Assembly (NCBI RefSeq): GCF_029892285.1
Contig: NZ_JARXVM010000015.1
Location: 80,805 to 144,804, forward strand
Source: Rhizobium sp. SG_E_25_P2
GTDB lineage: Bacteria; Pseudomonadota; Alphaproteobacteria; Rhizobiales; Rhizobiaceae
Direction: 5' to 3'
DNA: 64,000 nucleotides
A program made the translations under genes and the position numbers. Shown one piece after another: positions 35,170 to 43,982 of the stretch; positions within the stretch are counted from its first letter, which is position 1, and the number at the start of each line of letters is the position of its first letter. A model generated the notes under the pieces. That model was not told where the DNA came from. It searched no databases and was given only the letters and a program-made list of their open reading frames with translations.

Positions 35170-36183
35170 TCACGCCTTGTCCGGGCTCCACCCCCGCGAC
35201 GCCCGCCAGAACACCGTGCCGTCGGCATAGCCCAGCGCCTCGGCGATGCGGGCTTTCGGCATGTGCTCGGCGAGCTTCTGCTCCATCAGCAGCCGGCGAT
35301 GCTCCCGCACCATTCCGCGCAGCGAAAGCCCCTGTTCGGCCAGACGTCGCTGCAGCGTGCGGGCGGACATGCCGAGTTCGGTGGCCAGCGCCGAGGCCGA
35401 GATCGGTCTGTGGCCGAGATAGATGCCGATCAGCGCCGACACTTTCTCTGCAAGCGTCGGTTCATGATCGGTATCGCCGACGATATCGGCGATATGCCGC
35501 TCCAGCATGGCGGTCAGGCCGACATCTTCGATCCGATGGATCTTTTCGGCCGCGTCGCGGGCGATGACGATGCGGTTGCTCGACTGGCCGAAGCGCAAGG
35601 GCGCCCGGAGAATGCGTTCGAGCGGCGCGGGGTCGCGCGGCCCGGCATGTTCGAAATGCACCTCCAGCGGGCTCCAGCCGCGATGGAAGGACGAGCGCGC
35701 CAGTTCCACCAGGGCGGCCATTGAAAACTCGCTGTCCTGGCGCCGCGGCCACATGGCGGGGTCGGTCAGCCGATAGCTCCAGACATAGGCTTCGCCATCC
35801 TCGATCATCCCGGATTGCGTGGCGCCCTGCACGGCGTTGACGAATTTCGCCATGCGGCGAAACCCGGCCTTGATGCTGGGCGAAATGGAAAACAGCACCC
35901 CCATCGGGCCGATGTCGGCGGGCTTGGTGGCCGATCCCAGCCGGGCGCCGAGATGGGGCTCGCCGAGGATGGACGCTGCCTCCTCGAACAGCGCGATATA
36001 GCGCGCCATCGGCGTCACGGCATAGGGATCGGTCAGCTGGCCGCGCAAAATCCCGTGCGAGGCGAGCAGAAGGTCGGTTTTTCCCGAACGTCGGTCAATT
36101 TCCTGCACCAGCGGCATCAGCACCGAGACGCGAATTGAAGCAATTGCGGGCATGCGGGTGATGAAATCAGGAGCAGCTGCCAT
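35170..36183 (-). CDS. AraC-family transcriptional regulator
   Basis: A 337-residue regulator. The N-terminal two thirds fit the arabinose-binding-like domain of the OruR/ArgR-type AraC group (VSVLMPLVQEIDRRSGKTDL, PLGARLGSATKPAD-like region). The C-terminal HTH occupies about residues 240-330, with ISASALATELGMSARTLQRR and IAEALGYADGTVFWRASRGW. It is divergent from the amine permease-oxidase operon by about 120 bases, so it most likely controls that operon in response to an amine. Confidence 0.88.
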   Translation of the reverse strand: MAAAPDFITRMPAIASIRVSVLMPLVQEIDRRSGKTDLLLASHGILRGQLTDPYAVTPMARYIALFEEAASILGEPHLGARLGSATKPADIGPMGVLFSISPSIKAGFRRMAKFVNAVQGATQSGMIEDGEAYVWSYRLTDPAMWPRRQDSEFSMAALVELARSSFHRGWSPLEVHFEHAGPRDPAPLERILRAPLRFGQSSNRIVIARDAAEKIHRIEDVGLTAMLERHIADIVGDTDHEPTLAEKVSALIGIYLGHRPISASALATELGMSARTLQRRLAEQGLSLRGMVREHRRLLMEQKLAEHMPKARIAEALGYADGTVFWRASRGWSPDKA

Positions 36184-36273
36184 TTAGACGGTCTCCGCGG
36201 CGCCCCGTGGCGCAAATTATCGATTCATTGGCGGAACTTGCAATTTCCGCGCCAGAATGCCGCGCCTACCCTC

Positions 36274-36287
36274 TTGATATAAATCAA
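36274..36287. promoter_or_regulatory. Perfect FNR/FixK-type box before the amine operon
   Basis: TTGATATAAATCAA is an exact match to TTGAT-N4-ATCAA. It lies 17 bases before the permease ATG and 90 bases from the AraC start. That spacing is too close for activation of the permease, so repression of the operon or class II activation of the AraC gene are both possible. It lies in an AT-rich stretch that probably holds the promoters. Confidence 0.7.
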
Positions 36288-36304
36288 GCAAAAGAGGGGT
36301 TGTC

Positions 36305-37747
36305 ATGACTTTGGAAGCCAGCATGCCCACACAGCCAGACCGGTTGGCGAAGAATTCCGTCGGTCTTGCCCATATCGTCTTCTTTGTGGTGGCGGCGGCT
36401 GCGCCGCTCACCGCCGTGGTCGGCGCGACGCCGGCCGCCTTCGCCTTCGGCAATGGCGCGGGCGTGCCCGGCGCCTTCGTGCTCGCCGGCATTCTCTATC
36501 TGCTGTTTTCGGTCGGCTTCACCGCCATGGGCCGTTATGTCGGCGGGGCCGGGGCCTTCTACACCTATATCAGCCAGGGTGTGGGCAAGCCCGCCGGCGT
36601 CGGCGGCGCGCTGATGGCGCTGGTCACCTACACCGCCATACAGGTCGCGGTCTATGGCCTGTTCGGCGTGTTCATGACGGGGGCCATGGCCGGTCTCGGG
36701 CTTGATCTCGCCTGGTGGGTCTGGTCGTTTGCCGCGCTTGTCGTCGTGCATGTCTGCGGCCAGCGCAATATCGCCTTCTCCGGCGCGATCCTCGGCGTCT
36801 GCATGGTCGCCGAAATCGTCATCCTGCTGCTGCTCGATCTCGGCATTCTCTTCACCGGCGGCGGCGCGGAAGGCTTCACCATGACCTCCTTTGCGCCCGC
36901 GACGGTGTTTTCGCCCGGCCTGGGCGTCGCCATGGTGTTTGTGGTCGCCTCCTTCATCGGCTTCGAAGCCACTGCGATCTTCGGCGAAGAAGCGGAAAAT
37001 CCGGAAAAGACCATTCCGCGCGCCACCTACGTCGCTGTGCTCCTGATCACCGTCTTCTATGCCTTTTCCACCTGGGCGATCGTACAATATTACGGCCCGT
37101 CCAAGGTGCAGGAAGTCGCCGGCGCCGGCCTCGAGACCTTCTATTTCAACGCCTCCGACGCCATTCTCGGCGCCTGGTCCAGCCAGGTCATGAATGTGCT
37201 GCTCATCACCAGCCTGTTTGCCTGCGTGCTGTCCTTCCACAACACGCTGAACCGGTATTTCTACGCCCTCGGCCGCGAAGGCCTGGCGCATAAGAGCCTC
37301 GGCAAGGCGCATGCGAAACATGGCTCGCCGCATGTCGCGGGCTGGCTGCAATCGGCCACGGCGGCGCTGATCCTGGCGCTGTTCGTGCTCGGCGGCGCCG
37401 ATCCCTATGCGGTGGTGTTTTCGTGGATGTCGGCGCTGGCGGTCATCGGCATTCTTGCGGTGCAGGTGCTGGTCTGCGTGGCGATCGTGATGTTCTTCCG
37501 CAAGACGCCGTCGCGCCACGGCGTCTGGACCACGGTGATCGCCCCCGTCGCGGCGCTTGTCGGCCTTCTCGGCGCGCTCGGCCTGGTCATCGCCAATCTG
37601 TCCTTGCTTTCGGGCAGCGAAAGCCTGATCGTCAAGGCGTTCCCCTATGTCATCGTCCTTGTCGGTCTTGCCGGCGCGGGCTTCGCGCTCCGGGTCAAGT
37701 CCAGCCGTCCAGACCTCTACGCCACGCTCGGAAAGGCTTTCGAATGA
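36305..37747 (+). CDS. APC-superfamily amino acid/amine permease
   Basis: A 480-residue membrane protein with about 12-14 helices. The N-terminal unwound helix motif reads VVGATPAAFAFGNGAGVPGA, and the FIGFEATAIFGEEAENPEKT segment is typical of APC transporters. It probably imports an amine for the oxidase gene downstream. Either ATG 36305 or a downstream ATG at 36323 could start it. It overlaps the next small gene by four bases (ATGA). Confidence 0.88.
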   Translation: MTLEASMPTQPDRLAKNSVGLAHIVFFVVAAAAPLTAVVGATPAAFAFGNGAGVPGAFVLAGILYLLFSVGFTAMGRYVGGAGAFYTYISQGVGKPAGVGGALMALVTYTAIQVAVYGLFGVFMTGAMAGLGLDLAWWVWSFAALVVVHVCGQRNIAFSGAILGVCMVAEIVILLLLDLGILFTGGGAEGFTMTSFAPATVFSPGLGVAMVFVVASFIGFEATAIFGEEAENPEKTIPRATYVAVLLITVFYAFSTWAIVQYYGPSKVQEVAGAGLETFYFNASDAILGAWSSQVMNVLLITSLFACVLSFHNTLNRYFYALGREGLAHKSLGKAHAKHGSPHVAGWLQSATAALILALFVLGGADPYAVVFSWMSALAVIGILAVQVLVCVAIVMFFRKTPSRHGVWTTVIAPVAALVGLLGALGLVIANLSLLSGSESLIVKAFPYVIVLVGLAGAGFALRVKSSRPDLYATLGKAFE

Positions 37748-37902
37748 CCGCGCTCGCAAAACTTCCCATCGCCGACCGGCTGCTGGTCGGGGTCATCCTT
37801 GCCCTCACGCTGGCCGTCGCCGCCGAAGCCCATGCCTTCTGCTCGATCCTCTGCATCCATGGCGAGGCGATGATCGACCAGATCTGCGCCGGCCGCGGCT
37901 GA
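37744..37902 (+). CDS. 52-residue exported Cys-containing peptide
   Basis: The protein begins MTALAKLPIADRLLVGVILA and reads as a short signal or anchor helix with a cleavage-like AEAHA, leaving a mature part of about 21 residues with FCSILC, one His, and a third Cys near the end (DQICAGRG). It overlaps the permease stop (ATGA) and lies 69 bases before the amine oxidase. The three Cys and one His could bind metal, possibly copper. I know of no family. A small, easily missed gene. Confidence 0.6.
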   Translation: MTALAKLPIADRLLVGVILALTLAVAAEAHAFCSILCIHGEAMIDQICAGRG

Positions 37903-37971
37903 TCCCATCCCTGGCCCGCGCGCCTGTCGCCGCGCGGGTCGTCCTGACCTGATTTTGAAGGAAACATCGCC

Positions 37972-39966
37972 ATGGACGCCGTCGTCGCCCAAACCACCCA
38001 TCCGCTCGATCTCCTCAGCCTCGACGAGATCTCCGAGGCCGTCGCCATCCTCAAGGAGGAGAAGGGGCTGGCCGAAACCATCCGGTTCCCGATCGTCCGG
38101 CTGGAGGAGCCCGACAAGGCCGGTCTCGCCGCCTATCGTCTCGGCCAGTCCCTGCCGCGTCTGGCCTTCATCCTGTCGATGGACCTCACCACCGGCGAAA
38201 CGCATGAGAGCATCGTCGATCTCTCCGCCAAGGCGGTCGCCTCGCATATCCGCCTGCCGCTCGACAGCGCGCCCTATGGCCAGCCGCCGGTGATGCTCTA
38301 TGAATTCGAAACCATCGAGGCCACCGTCAAGGCCGATCCGCGCTGGGTCGCCGCCGTCAAGAAGCGCGGCGTCACCGACGAGGACATTCCTCTGATCCAG
38401 ATCGATCCCTTTTCCTCCGGCTATTTCGGCCGCGAGTTTGAAAAGGGCGCCCGCATCGTCCGCGCCATCGCCTATTGGCGCGAGGATATCCGCGACAACG
38501 CCTACGCCCATCCGATCGACGGCGTCGTCGCGGTGGTCGATCTGATCAACAACAAGGTGCTTGATCTCGTCGACGACGAGAAGATCGTGCCGGTGCCGAA
38601 GAAGAAGCGCAATTACGGCCGCGAGACCTTCCCGGTCACTCGCACCGATCTCAAGCCGCTGCACATCGTCCAGCCCGAAGGGCCGAGCTTCACGGTCGAT
38701 GGCTGGAAGGTCAGCTGGCAGGGCTGGAGCTTCCGCGTCGGCTTCACCCCGCGCGAAGGCCTGGTGCTGCATGAACTCGCGGCCTCCGAAAACGGCAAGG
38801 AGCGCAAGGTCATGTTCCGCGCCTCCGTCACCGAAATGGTCGTGCCCTATGCCGATCCCTCGTCCAATCATTACTGGAAGAGCGCCTTCGACGCCGGCGA
38901 ATATGGCCTTGGCCGCCTGGCCAATTGCCTGGAACTTGGCTGCGATTGCCTGGGCCAGATCCATTATTTCGACGTGCCGTCAGCCGACGATCTCGGCCAG
39001 CCCTTCGTGATGAAGAACGCCATCTGCATGCATGAAGAGGATTACGGCATCCTCTGGAAGCATTACGAGTTCCGCAACGGCATTTTTGAAGTCCGCCGCT
39101 CGCGCCGCCTCGTCATTTCCTTCTTCGCCACCGTCGGCAATTACGACTACGGCTTCTACTGGTATCTCTATCAGGACGGCACGATCCAGCTGGAAGCCAA
39201 GCTCACCGGCATCATCCAGACCACCGCGATCGCCGATGGCGACACCTATCGCTGGGGCGGCATGGTCGACGACAATCTCGGCGGCCCCACCCACCAGCAT
39301 TTCTTCAACGCCCGCCTGCATATGGATATCGAGGGTTCCGGCAACACCGTCACCGAACATGAATTCGTGCCGCGGCCCTGGGGCGAGGACAATCCCTACG
39401 GCAATGTCTTCGACACGACGAGCCGCACACTGAAGCGCGAACTCGACAGCCCCGCCAACGCCAATGGCGAAACCGGCCGCTACTGGAAGGTCCAGAACCC
39501 CAATGTGAAGAATGCCGTCGGCAAGGCGCCGGGCTACAAAATGGTGGTCATGCCGTCGCCGGTCATGCTGGCGCAGCCGGGCTCCACCGTCGCCCAGCGC
39601 GGCGGCTTCGCCAAGAAGCATATCTGGGTCACCGCCTATGATCCCAAGGAGAAATACGCCAGCGGCGACTATCCCAATGTCCATGCCGGCGGCGATGGCC
39701 TGCCGAAATATGTCCAGCAGAATCGCGACATCGAAAACGCCGATATCGTGCTCTGGCATTCCTTCGGCCACACCCATGTCTGCAAGCCCGAGGATTTCCC
39801 GATCATGCCGGTCGAATATGCCGGCTTCACCCTGAAACCCAACGGCTTCTTCGCCTCCAACATCGCCATGGACCTGCCGGCGGAGAAGAACGACCACAGC
39901 CGCGACAATTCCAGCGAAAGCTGCTGCGCGCCAAAGGCGGAAAGCGGCTGCTGCGGCGGGACATGA
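37972..39966 (+). CDS. tynA: Copper-containing primary-amine oxidase (TPQ enzyme)
   Basis: A 664-residue quinoprotein. The topaquinone Tyr is in TVGNYDY (Tyr391), the catalytic base in FDAGEYG (Asp307), and copper His ligands in PTHQHFF (His441, His443) and GHTHVC (His602). The Asp-Tyr spacing of 84 equals that of the Arthrobacter enzyme. It oxidises primary amines to aldehydes with ammonia and peroxide. No signal peptide, so probably cytosolic. It ends in an unusual Cys-rich tail (SCCAPKAESGCCGGT). Third gene of the permease operon. Confidence 0.92.
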   Translation: MDAVVAQTTHPLDLLSLDEISEAVAILKEEKGLAETIRFPIVRLEEPDKAGLAAYRLGQSLPRLAFILSMDLTTGETHESIVDLSAKAVASHIRLPLDSAPYGQPPVMLYEFETIEATVKADPRWVAAVKKRGVTDEDIPLIQIDPFSSGYFGREFEKGARIVRAIAYWREDIRDNAYAHPIDGVVAVVDLINNKVLDLVDDEKIVPVPKKKRNYGRETFPVTRTDLKPLHIVQPEGPSFTVDGWKVSWQGWSFRVGFTPREGLVLHELAASENGKERKVMFRASVTEMVVPYADPSSNHYWKSAFDAGEYGLGRLANCLELGCDCLGQIHYFDVPSADDLGQPFVMKNAICMHEEDYGILWKHYEFRNGIFEVRRSRRLVISFFATVGNYDYGFYWYLYQDGTIQLEAKLTGIIQTTAIADGDTYRWGGMVDDNLGGPTHQHFFNARLHMDIEGSGNTVTEHEFVPRPWGEDNPYGNVFDTTSRTLKRELDSPANANGETGRYWKVQNPNVKNAVGKAPGYKMVVMPSPVMLAQPGSTVAQRGGFAKKHIWVTAYDPKEKYASGDYPNVHAGGDGLPKYVQQNRDIENADIVLWHSFGHTHVCKPEDFPIMPVEYAGFTLKPNGFFASNIAMDLPAEKNDHSRDNSSESCCAPKAESGCCGGT

Positions 39967-40106
39967 GGCGGAGCAGAGTGAGACTGACGCGCCGGGGCGA
40001 GGGGCTCCGGTGCGTTGTCATACGGGATGTTGGGACGACTGCCGCCCGAACCCTGTATACGGGCGTCCCGCTATGATATGATGCTGCGTCTCGTAGGGAG
40101 AACTCA

Positions 40107-40385
40107 ATGAAGCAGCAAAGGAAAAAAGAGCGAGAAAAGACAGCTTGGACCGTCGAGAGCGCGGGCGAGCGTCTACGGGAGATCGTGGCGAGGGTTGAAA
40201 CCGAGGGGCCGCAATTCCTGAATGGCGATGCTGACCGCACTGTCGTCATGATCAGCCTTCAGGAATACCAGCGCCTCCTGGCCGATCAGCCTAGACAAGA
40301 TTTCCTGAACTTCATGGAAACCTTGCCGCTCTATCGTCTCGATATGGAGAGAGAAGCGGAAAAGGAACGGGATCTGGTTTTGTGA
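40107..40385 (+). CDS. Phd/YefM-type antitoxin
   Basis: A 92-residue protein with the Phd/YefM pattern TAWTVESAGERLREIVARVE, followed by TVVMISLQEYQRLL. The N-terminal half binds DNA and the C-terminal tail binds toxin. AGGGAGAA precedes the ATG. It overlaps the VapC toxin gene by four bases. Confidence 0.82.
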   Translation: MKQQRKKEREKTAWTVESAGERLREIVARVETEGPQFLNGDADRTVVMISLQEYQRLLADQPRQDFLNFMETLPLYRLDMEREAEKERDLVL

Positions 40386-40822
40386 AGGGATGGCTGCTCG
40401 ACACCAATGTCGTCTCATCTCTGATGAACCCGAACGGCGCGCCAAGCGTCAAAGCCTGGGCGCGGGCGCAAGATGAAAAAAACCTCTACATCAGCGTGTT
40501 GACCTTGGCTGAATATGACAAGGGCATATTCAATCTTGCGGAGGACTCCCCGGACCGCTCTCGATATTCCGCAGCCCGTAATGCTTTGGCCCAACGATTT
40601 GCGACGCGGCTTCTGTCTGTTGGCGATGCTGATGTTTTGCTGTGGGGACGGCTTTCAGGAGATATCAAGCGCAAGACGTCTCATACCCCGCCCGTCATAG
40701 ACACCCTTCTTGCAGCCGCTGCGATCAACAACGATTTGCGCCTTGTCACGCGGAACAAAAAAGACGTGGAATTTACAGGGGCTGCGATCTTCGACCCATG
40801 GGACAATCCGGGCCAAACATGA
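40382..40822 (+). CDS. vapC: VapC-type PIN toxin
   Basis: A 146-residue PIN-domain RNase. Catalytic acids are in WLLDTNVVSSL, LTLAEYDKG and PPVIDTLLAAAA, with the C-terminal VTRNKKDVEFTGAAIFDPW typical of FitB/VapC toxins. It starts with GTG at 40382, overlapping the antitoxin stop. With the Phd-type partner it forms a complete type II toxin-antitoxin module. Confidence 0.85.
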   Translation: MKGWLLDTNVVSSLMNPNGAPSVKAWARAQDEKNLYISVLTLAEYDKGIFNLAEDSPDRSRYSAARNALAQRFATRLLSVGDADVLLWGRLSGDIKRKTSHTPPVIDTLLAAAAINNDLRLVTRNKKDVEFTGAAIFDPWDNPGQT

Positions 40823-40892
40823 TTAGCTTTTGATATAGCGCGCCGGTCTCGACTGTGTGCTGTCGCCAAGCAAGCAATGTGCAGCCCAATGC

Positions 40893-41099
40893 TTACTTCT
40901 TCGCCTTCTTCTTCACCGGCGTCACGACAGGTTCTGAGTCCTGCTGCTCCATGCGCAGCTGGCGCAGGCGCTCGGTCTTCTTTTCGCGGGCGATGGCTTC
41001 CTCGTCGATGATGCGGCGGGCGGTCTGATTGGTCTGGGCGATCTTTTCCTGGCTGGTCATCTTGGCCGGATTAAAGAAGGCGTCCTTGGTCGCGGTCAT
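40893..41099 (-). CDS. Conserved hypothetical 68-residue basic protein
   Basis: A Lys-rich helical protein (TATKDAFFNPAKMTSQEKIA, then REKKTERLRQLRMEQQ), ending VKKKAKK. AAGGAGAC lies before ATG 41099. It sits downstream of rpsU on the same strand. Composition suggests nucleic-acid contact. No family recognised, though small proteins next to rpsU are common in Rhizobiales. Confidence 0.65.
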   Translation of the reverse strand: MTATKDAFFNPAKMTSQEKIAQTNQTARRIIDEEAIAREKKTERLRQLRMEQQDSEPVVTPVKKKAKK

Positions 41100-41177
41100 G
41101 CGCGGTCTCCTTTTGGGGGAGCGGCGGCCGCGCGACGATTCGCGCGGCGGCAAAGGCGTAGGTCAGCGGCGCTGTAA

Positions 41178-41417
41178 TCAGCGCGTCGGGCGCACGGCGC
41201 GCTTCGGCGCGGGCAGCAGGCCTTCGCGCTGGAGCTTCTTGCGCTGCAGCTTGCGCTGGCGGCGAATGCCTTCGGCCTTTTCGCGGGCGCGCTTTTCCGA
41301 CGGCTTTTCGTAAGCGGTGTGTTTCTTGGCTTCGCGGAACAAGCCTTCGCGCTGCATCTTCTTCTTAAGGACGCGCAGCGCCTGGTCGACATTGTTGTCA
41401 CGGACGAGAACTTGCAT
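41178..41417 (-). CDS. rpsU: 30S ribosomal protein S21
   Basis: A 79-residue basic protein, [20 protein letters not shown] then [20 protein letters not shown], the alphaproteobacterial S21 pattern. It helps 16S rRNA pair with the message. ATG 41417 is preceded by GAAGGAGTTCG. A terminator of the upstream cspA lies about 85 bases before it. Confidence 0.93.
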   Translation of the reverse strand: MQVLVRDNNVDQALRVLKKKMQREGLFREAKKHTAYEKPSEKRAREKAEGIRRQRKLQRKKLQREGLLPAPKRAVRPTR

Positions 41418-41499
41418 TCGAACTCCTTCAAATCTGGCGGGCGGCGCTGTCGGCCACCGGTTGCGGATCGGTCTCGAGGACGCATATCCATGGAAAAGT

Positions 41500-41525
41500 A
41501 AAAAGGCCGGGAGTGGTTCCCGACC
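41500..41525 (-). terminator. Rho-independent terminator after cspA
   Basis: On the minus strand GGTCGGGA pairs with TCCCGGCC around a five-base loop (one G-T pair), and five T follow. It is about 60 bases downstream of the cspA stop, separating cspA from rpsU. Confidence 0.75.
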
Positions 41526-41586
41526 TCTCATCAATCCGTCGCCGCGTCGCTGCTGGCGCGAGCCAGCCGGCGGCTAAGGATGAGAA

Positions 41587-41796
41587 TCAAGCCGCGCGCA
41601 GGTTGTCGGCGGCATTCTTGCCGGAGCGACGGTCACGGACGATGTCAAACATCACCTTCTGACCTTCAACCAGGCCGGAAAGGCCCGAGCGCTCGACGGC
41701 GGAGATGTGCACGAACACGTCGTTGCCGCCTTCTTCCGGTGCGATGAAGCCGAAGCCCTTGGTGGTGTTGAAGAACTTGACGATACCAGTGTTCAT
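41587..41796 (-). CDS. cspA: Cold-shock protein CspA family
   Basis: A 69-residue protein with RNP1 KGFGFI and RNP2 VFVHIS motifs within the OB fold ([20 protein letters not shown]). It is an RNA chaperone. AAGGAAAATCG precedes the ATG. A long gene-free leader region lies upstream, as usual for csp genes with temperature-responsive leaders. Confidence 0.93.
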   Translation of the reverse strand: MNTGIVKFFNTTKGFGFIAPEEGGNDVFVHISAVERSGLSGLVEGQKVMFDIVRDRRSGKNAADNLRAA

Positions 41797-42247
41797 GACG
41801 ATTTTCCTTTCAAATCGCAGGTTGTCCCATACGGCTAGTCGAACGGGCTATCGAAATTGAGAGGAAATCTGAAAGAGCGCGTCGTCTCGGCCAAAGGTCG
41901 CAAGCAAGTATCGATCCCGTCCATATATGCCGAACGCGCCCGAAGATCAACCCCGGCTCTAAACACCTGGTTTGAGGGTCGCGAGGCCGCCAATTGCGGC
42001 CCGCCAGCCGATTTCGCGCATGGTTTAACTGTGATGGATTCACAGGAGATTCGGCAAATAATCATAACGAAATTGGTATGGATGGACTAAAAGTTTTTAT
42101 TTGTACCTGTGGCGGCTTTCATCAACTATGCCCGGAGGAGAAGCGCGCGCCGGCAAGAGGATGCCTTTGGCGCGATGCAATGGCCTTGGTGGGGGTTTTT
42201 CGTCGCCCGACGCCCCATCCGCCACGGTCGCACATGTGGAGGAAACC
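41797..42247. other. Gene-free divergent region between cspA and dctP
   Basis: A 451-base stretch with short open frames that show no ribosome sites or family resemblance. The left part should hold the cspA promoter and its 5' leader; the right part the dctP promoter. AT content rises near 42040-42105 (AATAATCATAACGAAATTGG), a likely promoter area. Confidence 0.5.
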
Positions 42248-43282
42248 ATGCAGCGCACATATCTCGCGGCCGGAATCTGCGGCCTTGTCTTGTCGATGTC
42301 ATCAGGCTCCGCCATGGCGGCGGAGGTCGTTCTGAAACTCCAGCATTTCCTGCCGCCGCAGGCGATGATTCCCAGCGCGGTGCTGACCCCCTGGGCGGAA
42401 AAAGTGGAGAAAGAGTCGGGCGGCCGCATCGATGTGGAAATCTATCCGGCCATGCAACTCGGCGGCAAGCCGGGCGACCTGGTCGATCAAGTGGCCGACG
42501 GCGTGGTCGACATCGTCTGGACCGTCACAGGTTACACGCCGGGCCGGTTCCCCAAGACCGAAGTGTTCGAATTGCCGTTCATGGTGACCACCGGCGAGGC
42601 TACGTCGAAGGCCTTCCAGAAATATTATGAGAAGAACCTGAAGGATGAACTGGCCGATTTCCATGTGCTGGCCGTTCATGCGCATGGGCCGGGCCTGATC
42701 CACACCATCGCCTCCAAGCCGGTCGAATCCGTCGAGGCCATGGCCGGATTGAAATTGCGCGGCACATCGAAAGTCGTCAACAGCATGCTGGAGGCCATGG
42801 GCGCATCGGCCGTCGGCATGCCGGTCACCGCCGTGCCGGAAGCGCTGTCCAAGAGCGTGATTGACGGTTCGGTGGCTCCCTGGGAAGTGACGCCCGCCAT
42901 CAAGGTTGCCGAACTTGCCCCCAATCACACCGAATTTTCGGGCGATCGCGGCCTCTATACTGCGGTCTTCCTGTTCGCCATGAACAAGGACAGCTACGAG
43001 GCGCTGCCCGATGATCTCAAAAAGGTCATCGACGACAATTCCGGCCTGCCCCTCGCCACCAAATTCGGGGCGGCCATGGATGCCGGCGATGTGCGCGGCC
43101 GCGATATTGCGGTCAAGGCCGGCAACAGAATCATCACGCTGGATGATGCGGAAACCGCCAAATGGCGCGAACTCGGCGACAAGGTGGCCGCCGACTGGAT
43201 CGAGGAGATGAACGGCAGGGGATTGGACGGCTCGGCGCTTTACAACGACGCCATCGCCTTCATCAACGAAAGCGGACAGTAA
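42248..43282 (+). CDS. dctP: TRAP transporter substrate-binding protein DctP
   Basis: A 344-residue precursor with a signal peptide (cleavage after SAMA near residue 24). The mature part begins EVVLKLQHFLPPQAMIPSAV and includes the specificity helix segment AGLKLRGTSKVVNSMLEAMG with the conserved Arg, and GASAVGMPVTAVPEAL. It delivers an organic acid to DctQM. ATG 42248 has GGAGGAAACC. A hairpin follows the stop. The exact substrate is not readable. Confidence 0.9.
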   Translation: MQRTYLAAGICGLVLSMSSGSAMAAEVVLKLQHFLPPQAMIPSAVLTPWAEKVEKESGGRIDVEIYPAMQLGGKPGDLVDQVADGVVDIVWTVTGYTPGRFPKTEVFELPFMVTTGEATSKAFQKYYEKNLKDELADFHVLAVHAHGPGLIHTIASKPVESVEAMAGLKLRGTSKVVNSMLEAMGASAVGMPVTAVPEALSKSVIDGSVAPWEVTPAIKVAELAPNHTEFSGDRGLYTAVFLFAMNKDSYEALPDDLKKVIDDNSGLPLATKFGAAMDAGDVRGRDIAVKAGNRIITLDDAETAKWRELGDKVAADWIEEMNGRGLDGSALYNDAIAFINESGQ

Positions 43283-43304
43283 GCTGGTTGCGGCTTGCCC
43301 TGGT

Positions 43305-43345
43305 TTCGGCTCGCAGCGCGTGTGTTGCAAGCGCGGCGAGCCGAA
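43305..43345 (+). promoter_or_regulatory. Long stem-loop between dctP and dctQ
   Basis: TTCGGCTCGC (43305-43314) pairs perfectly with GCGAGCCGAA (43336-43345), and an inner GCGC/GCGC stem extends it. No T run follows. Likely an mRNA stabiliser or attenuator that keeps dctP expressed above dctQM. Confidence 0.7.
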
Positions 43346-43463
43346 TGGCGACGATGACGGGTATCGGCGTTGTGATGGAGACTGACCGACTACGCATCAT
43401 CAGGCTCTACAGAGCCGCCTTCAGGAATATTGTCTTGAATACACCCTAACTCAGAGGAAGATC

Positions 43464-43982
43464 ATGACAACGATGGCGCGGCTGGCGCAAGCCGTTTCAC
43501 ATGCCGGCGTGCTGTTCGGAGGCTTTTGTCTTCTTGCTGCGGCGTTGCTGACTGGCCTGTCTATCGCCGGCGGGCTGACCATCCGGCCACTGCCGGGAGA
43601 GATCGAACTGGTCGAGGCGCTGTGCGGTTTCGCCGTCTTCGCCTTCATGCCCTATTGCCAGCTGCGTCGCGGCCATGTCGGCGTCGATCTGTTTGTGCAG
43701 CCACTCGGGCGCGGGGCGATGAAATGGACCCAGCTTGCGGGAGATCTGGTGATCACGGCGTTGTTTGGGCTCGTTGCATGGCGCCACGCCATCGGCATGT
43801 TCGACAAGATCCGCAACGGCGAAACCACGCCGCTGTTGCTGCTTCCGATCTGGTGGGGCTTCGCCATCGGCCTGATCTTCCTGGTGCTCGCAACCCTGGT
43901 CAGCCTCTACACCGTCTTCGTCGACATCGAGGACATCCGCAAAGGCCGTGATGGCGAAGCATCCTTCGGAGGACATGTATGA
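43464..43982 (+). CDS. dctQ: TRAP transporter small permease DctQ
   Basis: A 172-residue protein with four membrane helices, for example FGGFCLLAAALLTGLSIAG and DLVITALFGLVAWRHAIGM. The central CGFAVFAFMPYCQLRRGHVG segment is typical of DctQ. It is the small membrane partner of DctM. AGAGGAAG precedes the ATG. It overlaps dctM by four bases. Confidence 0.88.
   Translation: MTTMARLAQAVSHAGVLFGGFCLLAAALLTGLSIAGGLTIRPLPGEIELVEALCGFAVFAFMPYCQLRRGHVGVDLFVQPLGRGAMKWTQLAGDLVITALFGLVAWRHAIGMFDKIRNGETTPLLLLPIWWGFAIGLIFLVLATLVSLYTVFVDIEDIRKGRDGEASFGGHV

Noticed and set aside
43377..43449. Short frame METDRLRIIRLYR between dctP and dctQ resembling the start of a GNAT acetyltransferase
   Set aside because: Only about a dozen residues match a common pattern and it ends after 24 residues; there is no ribosome site.
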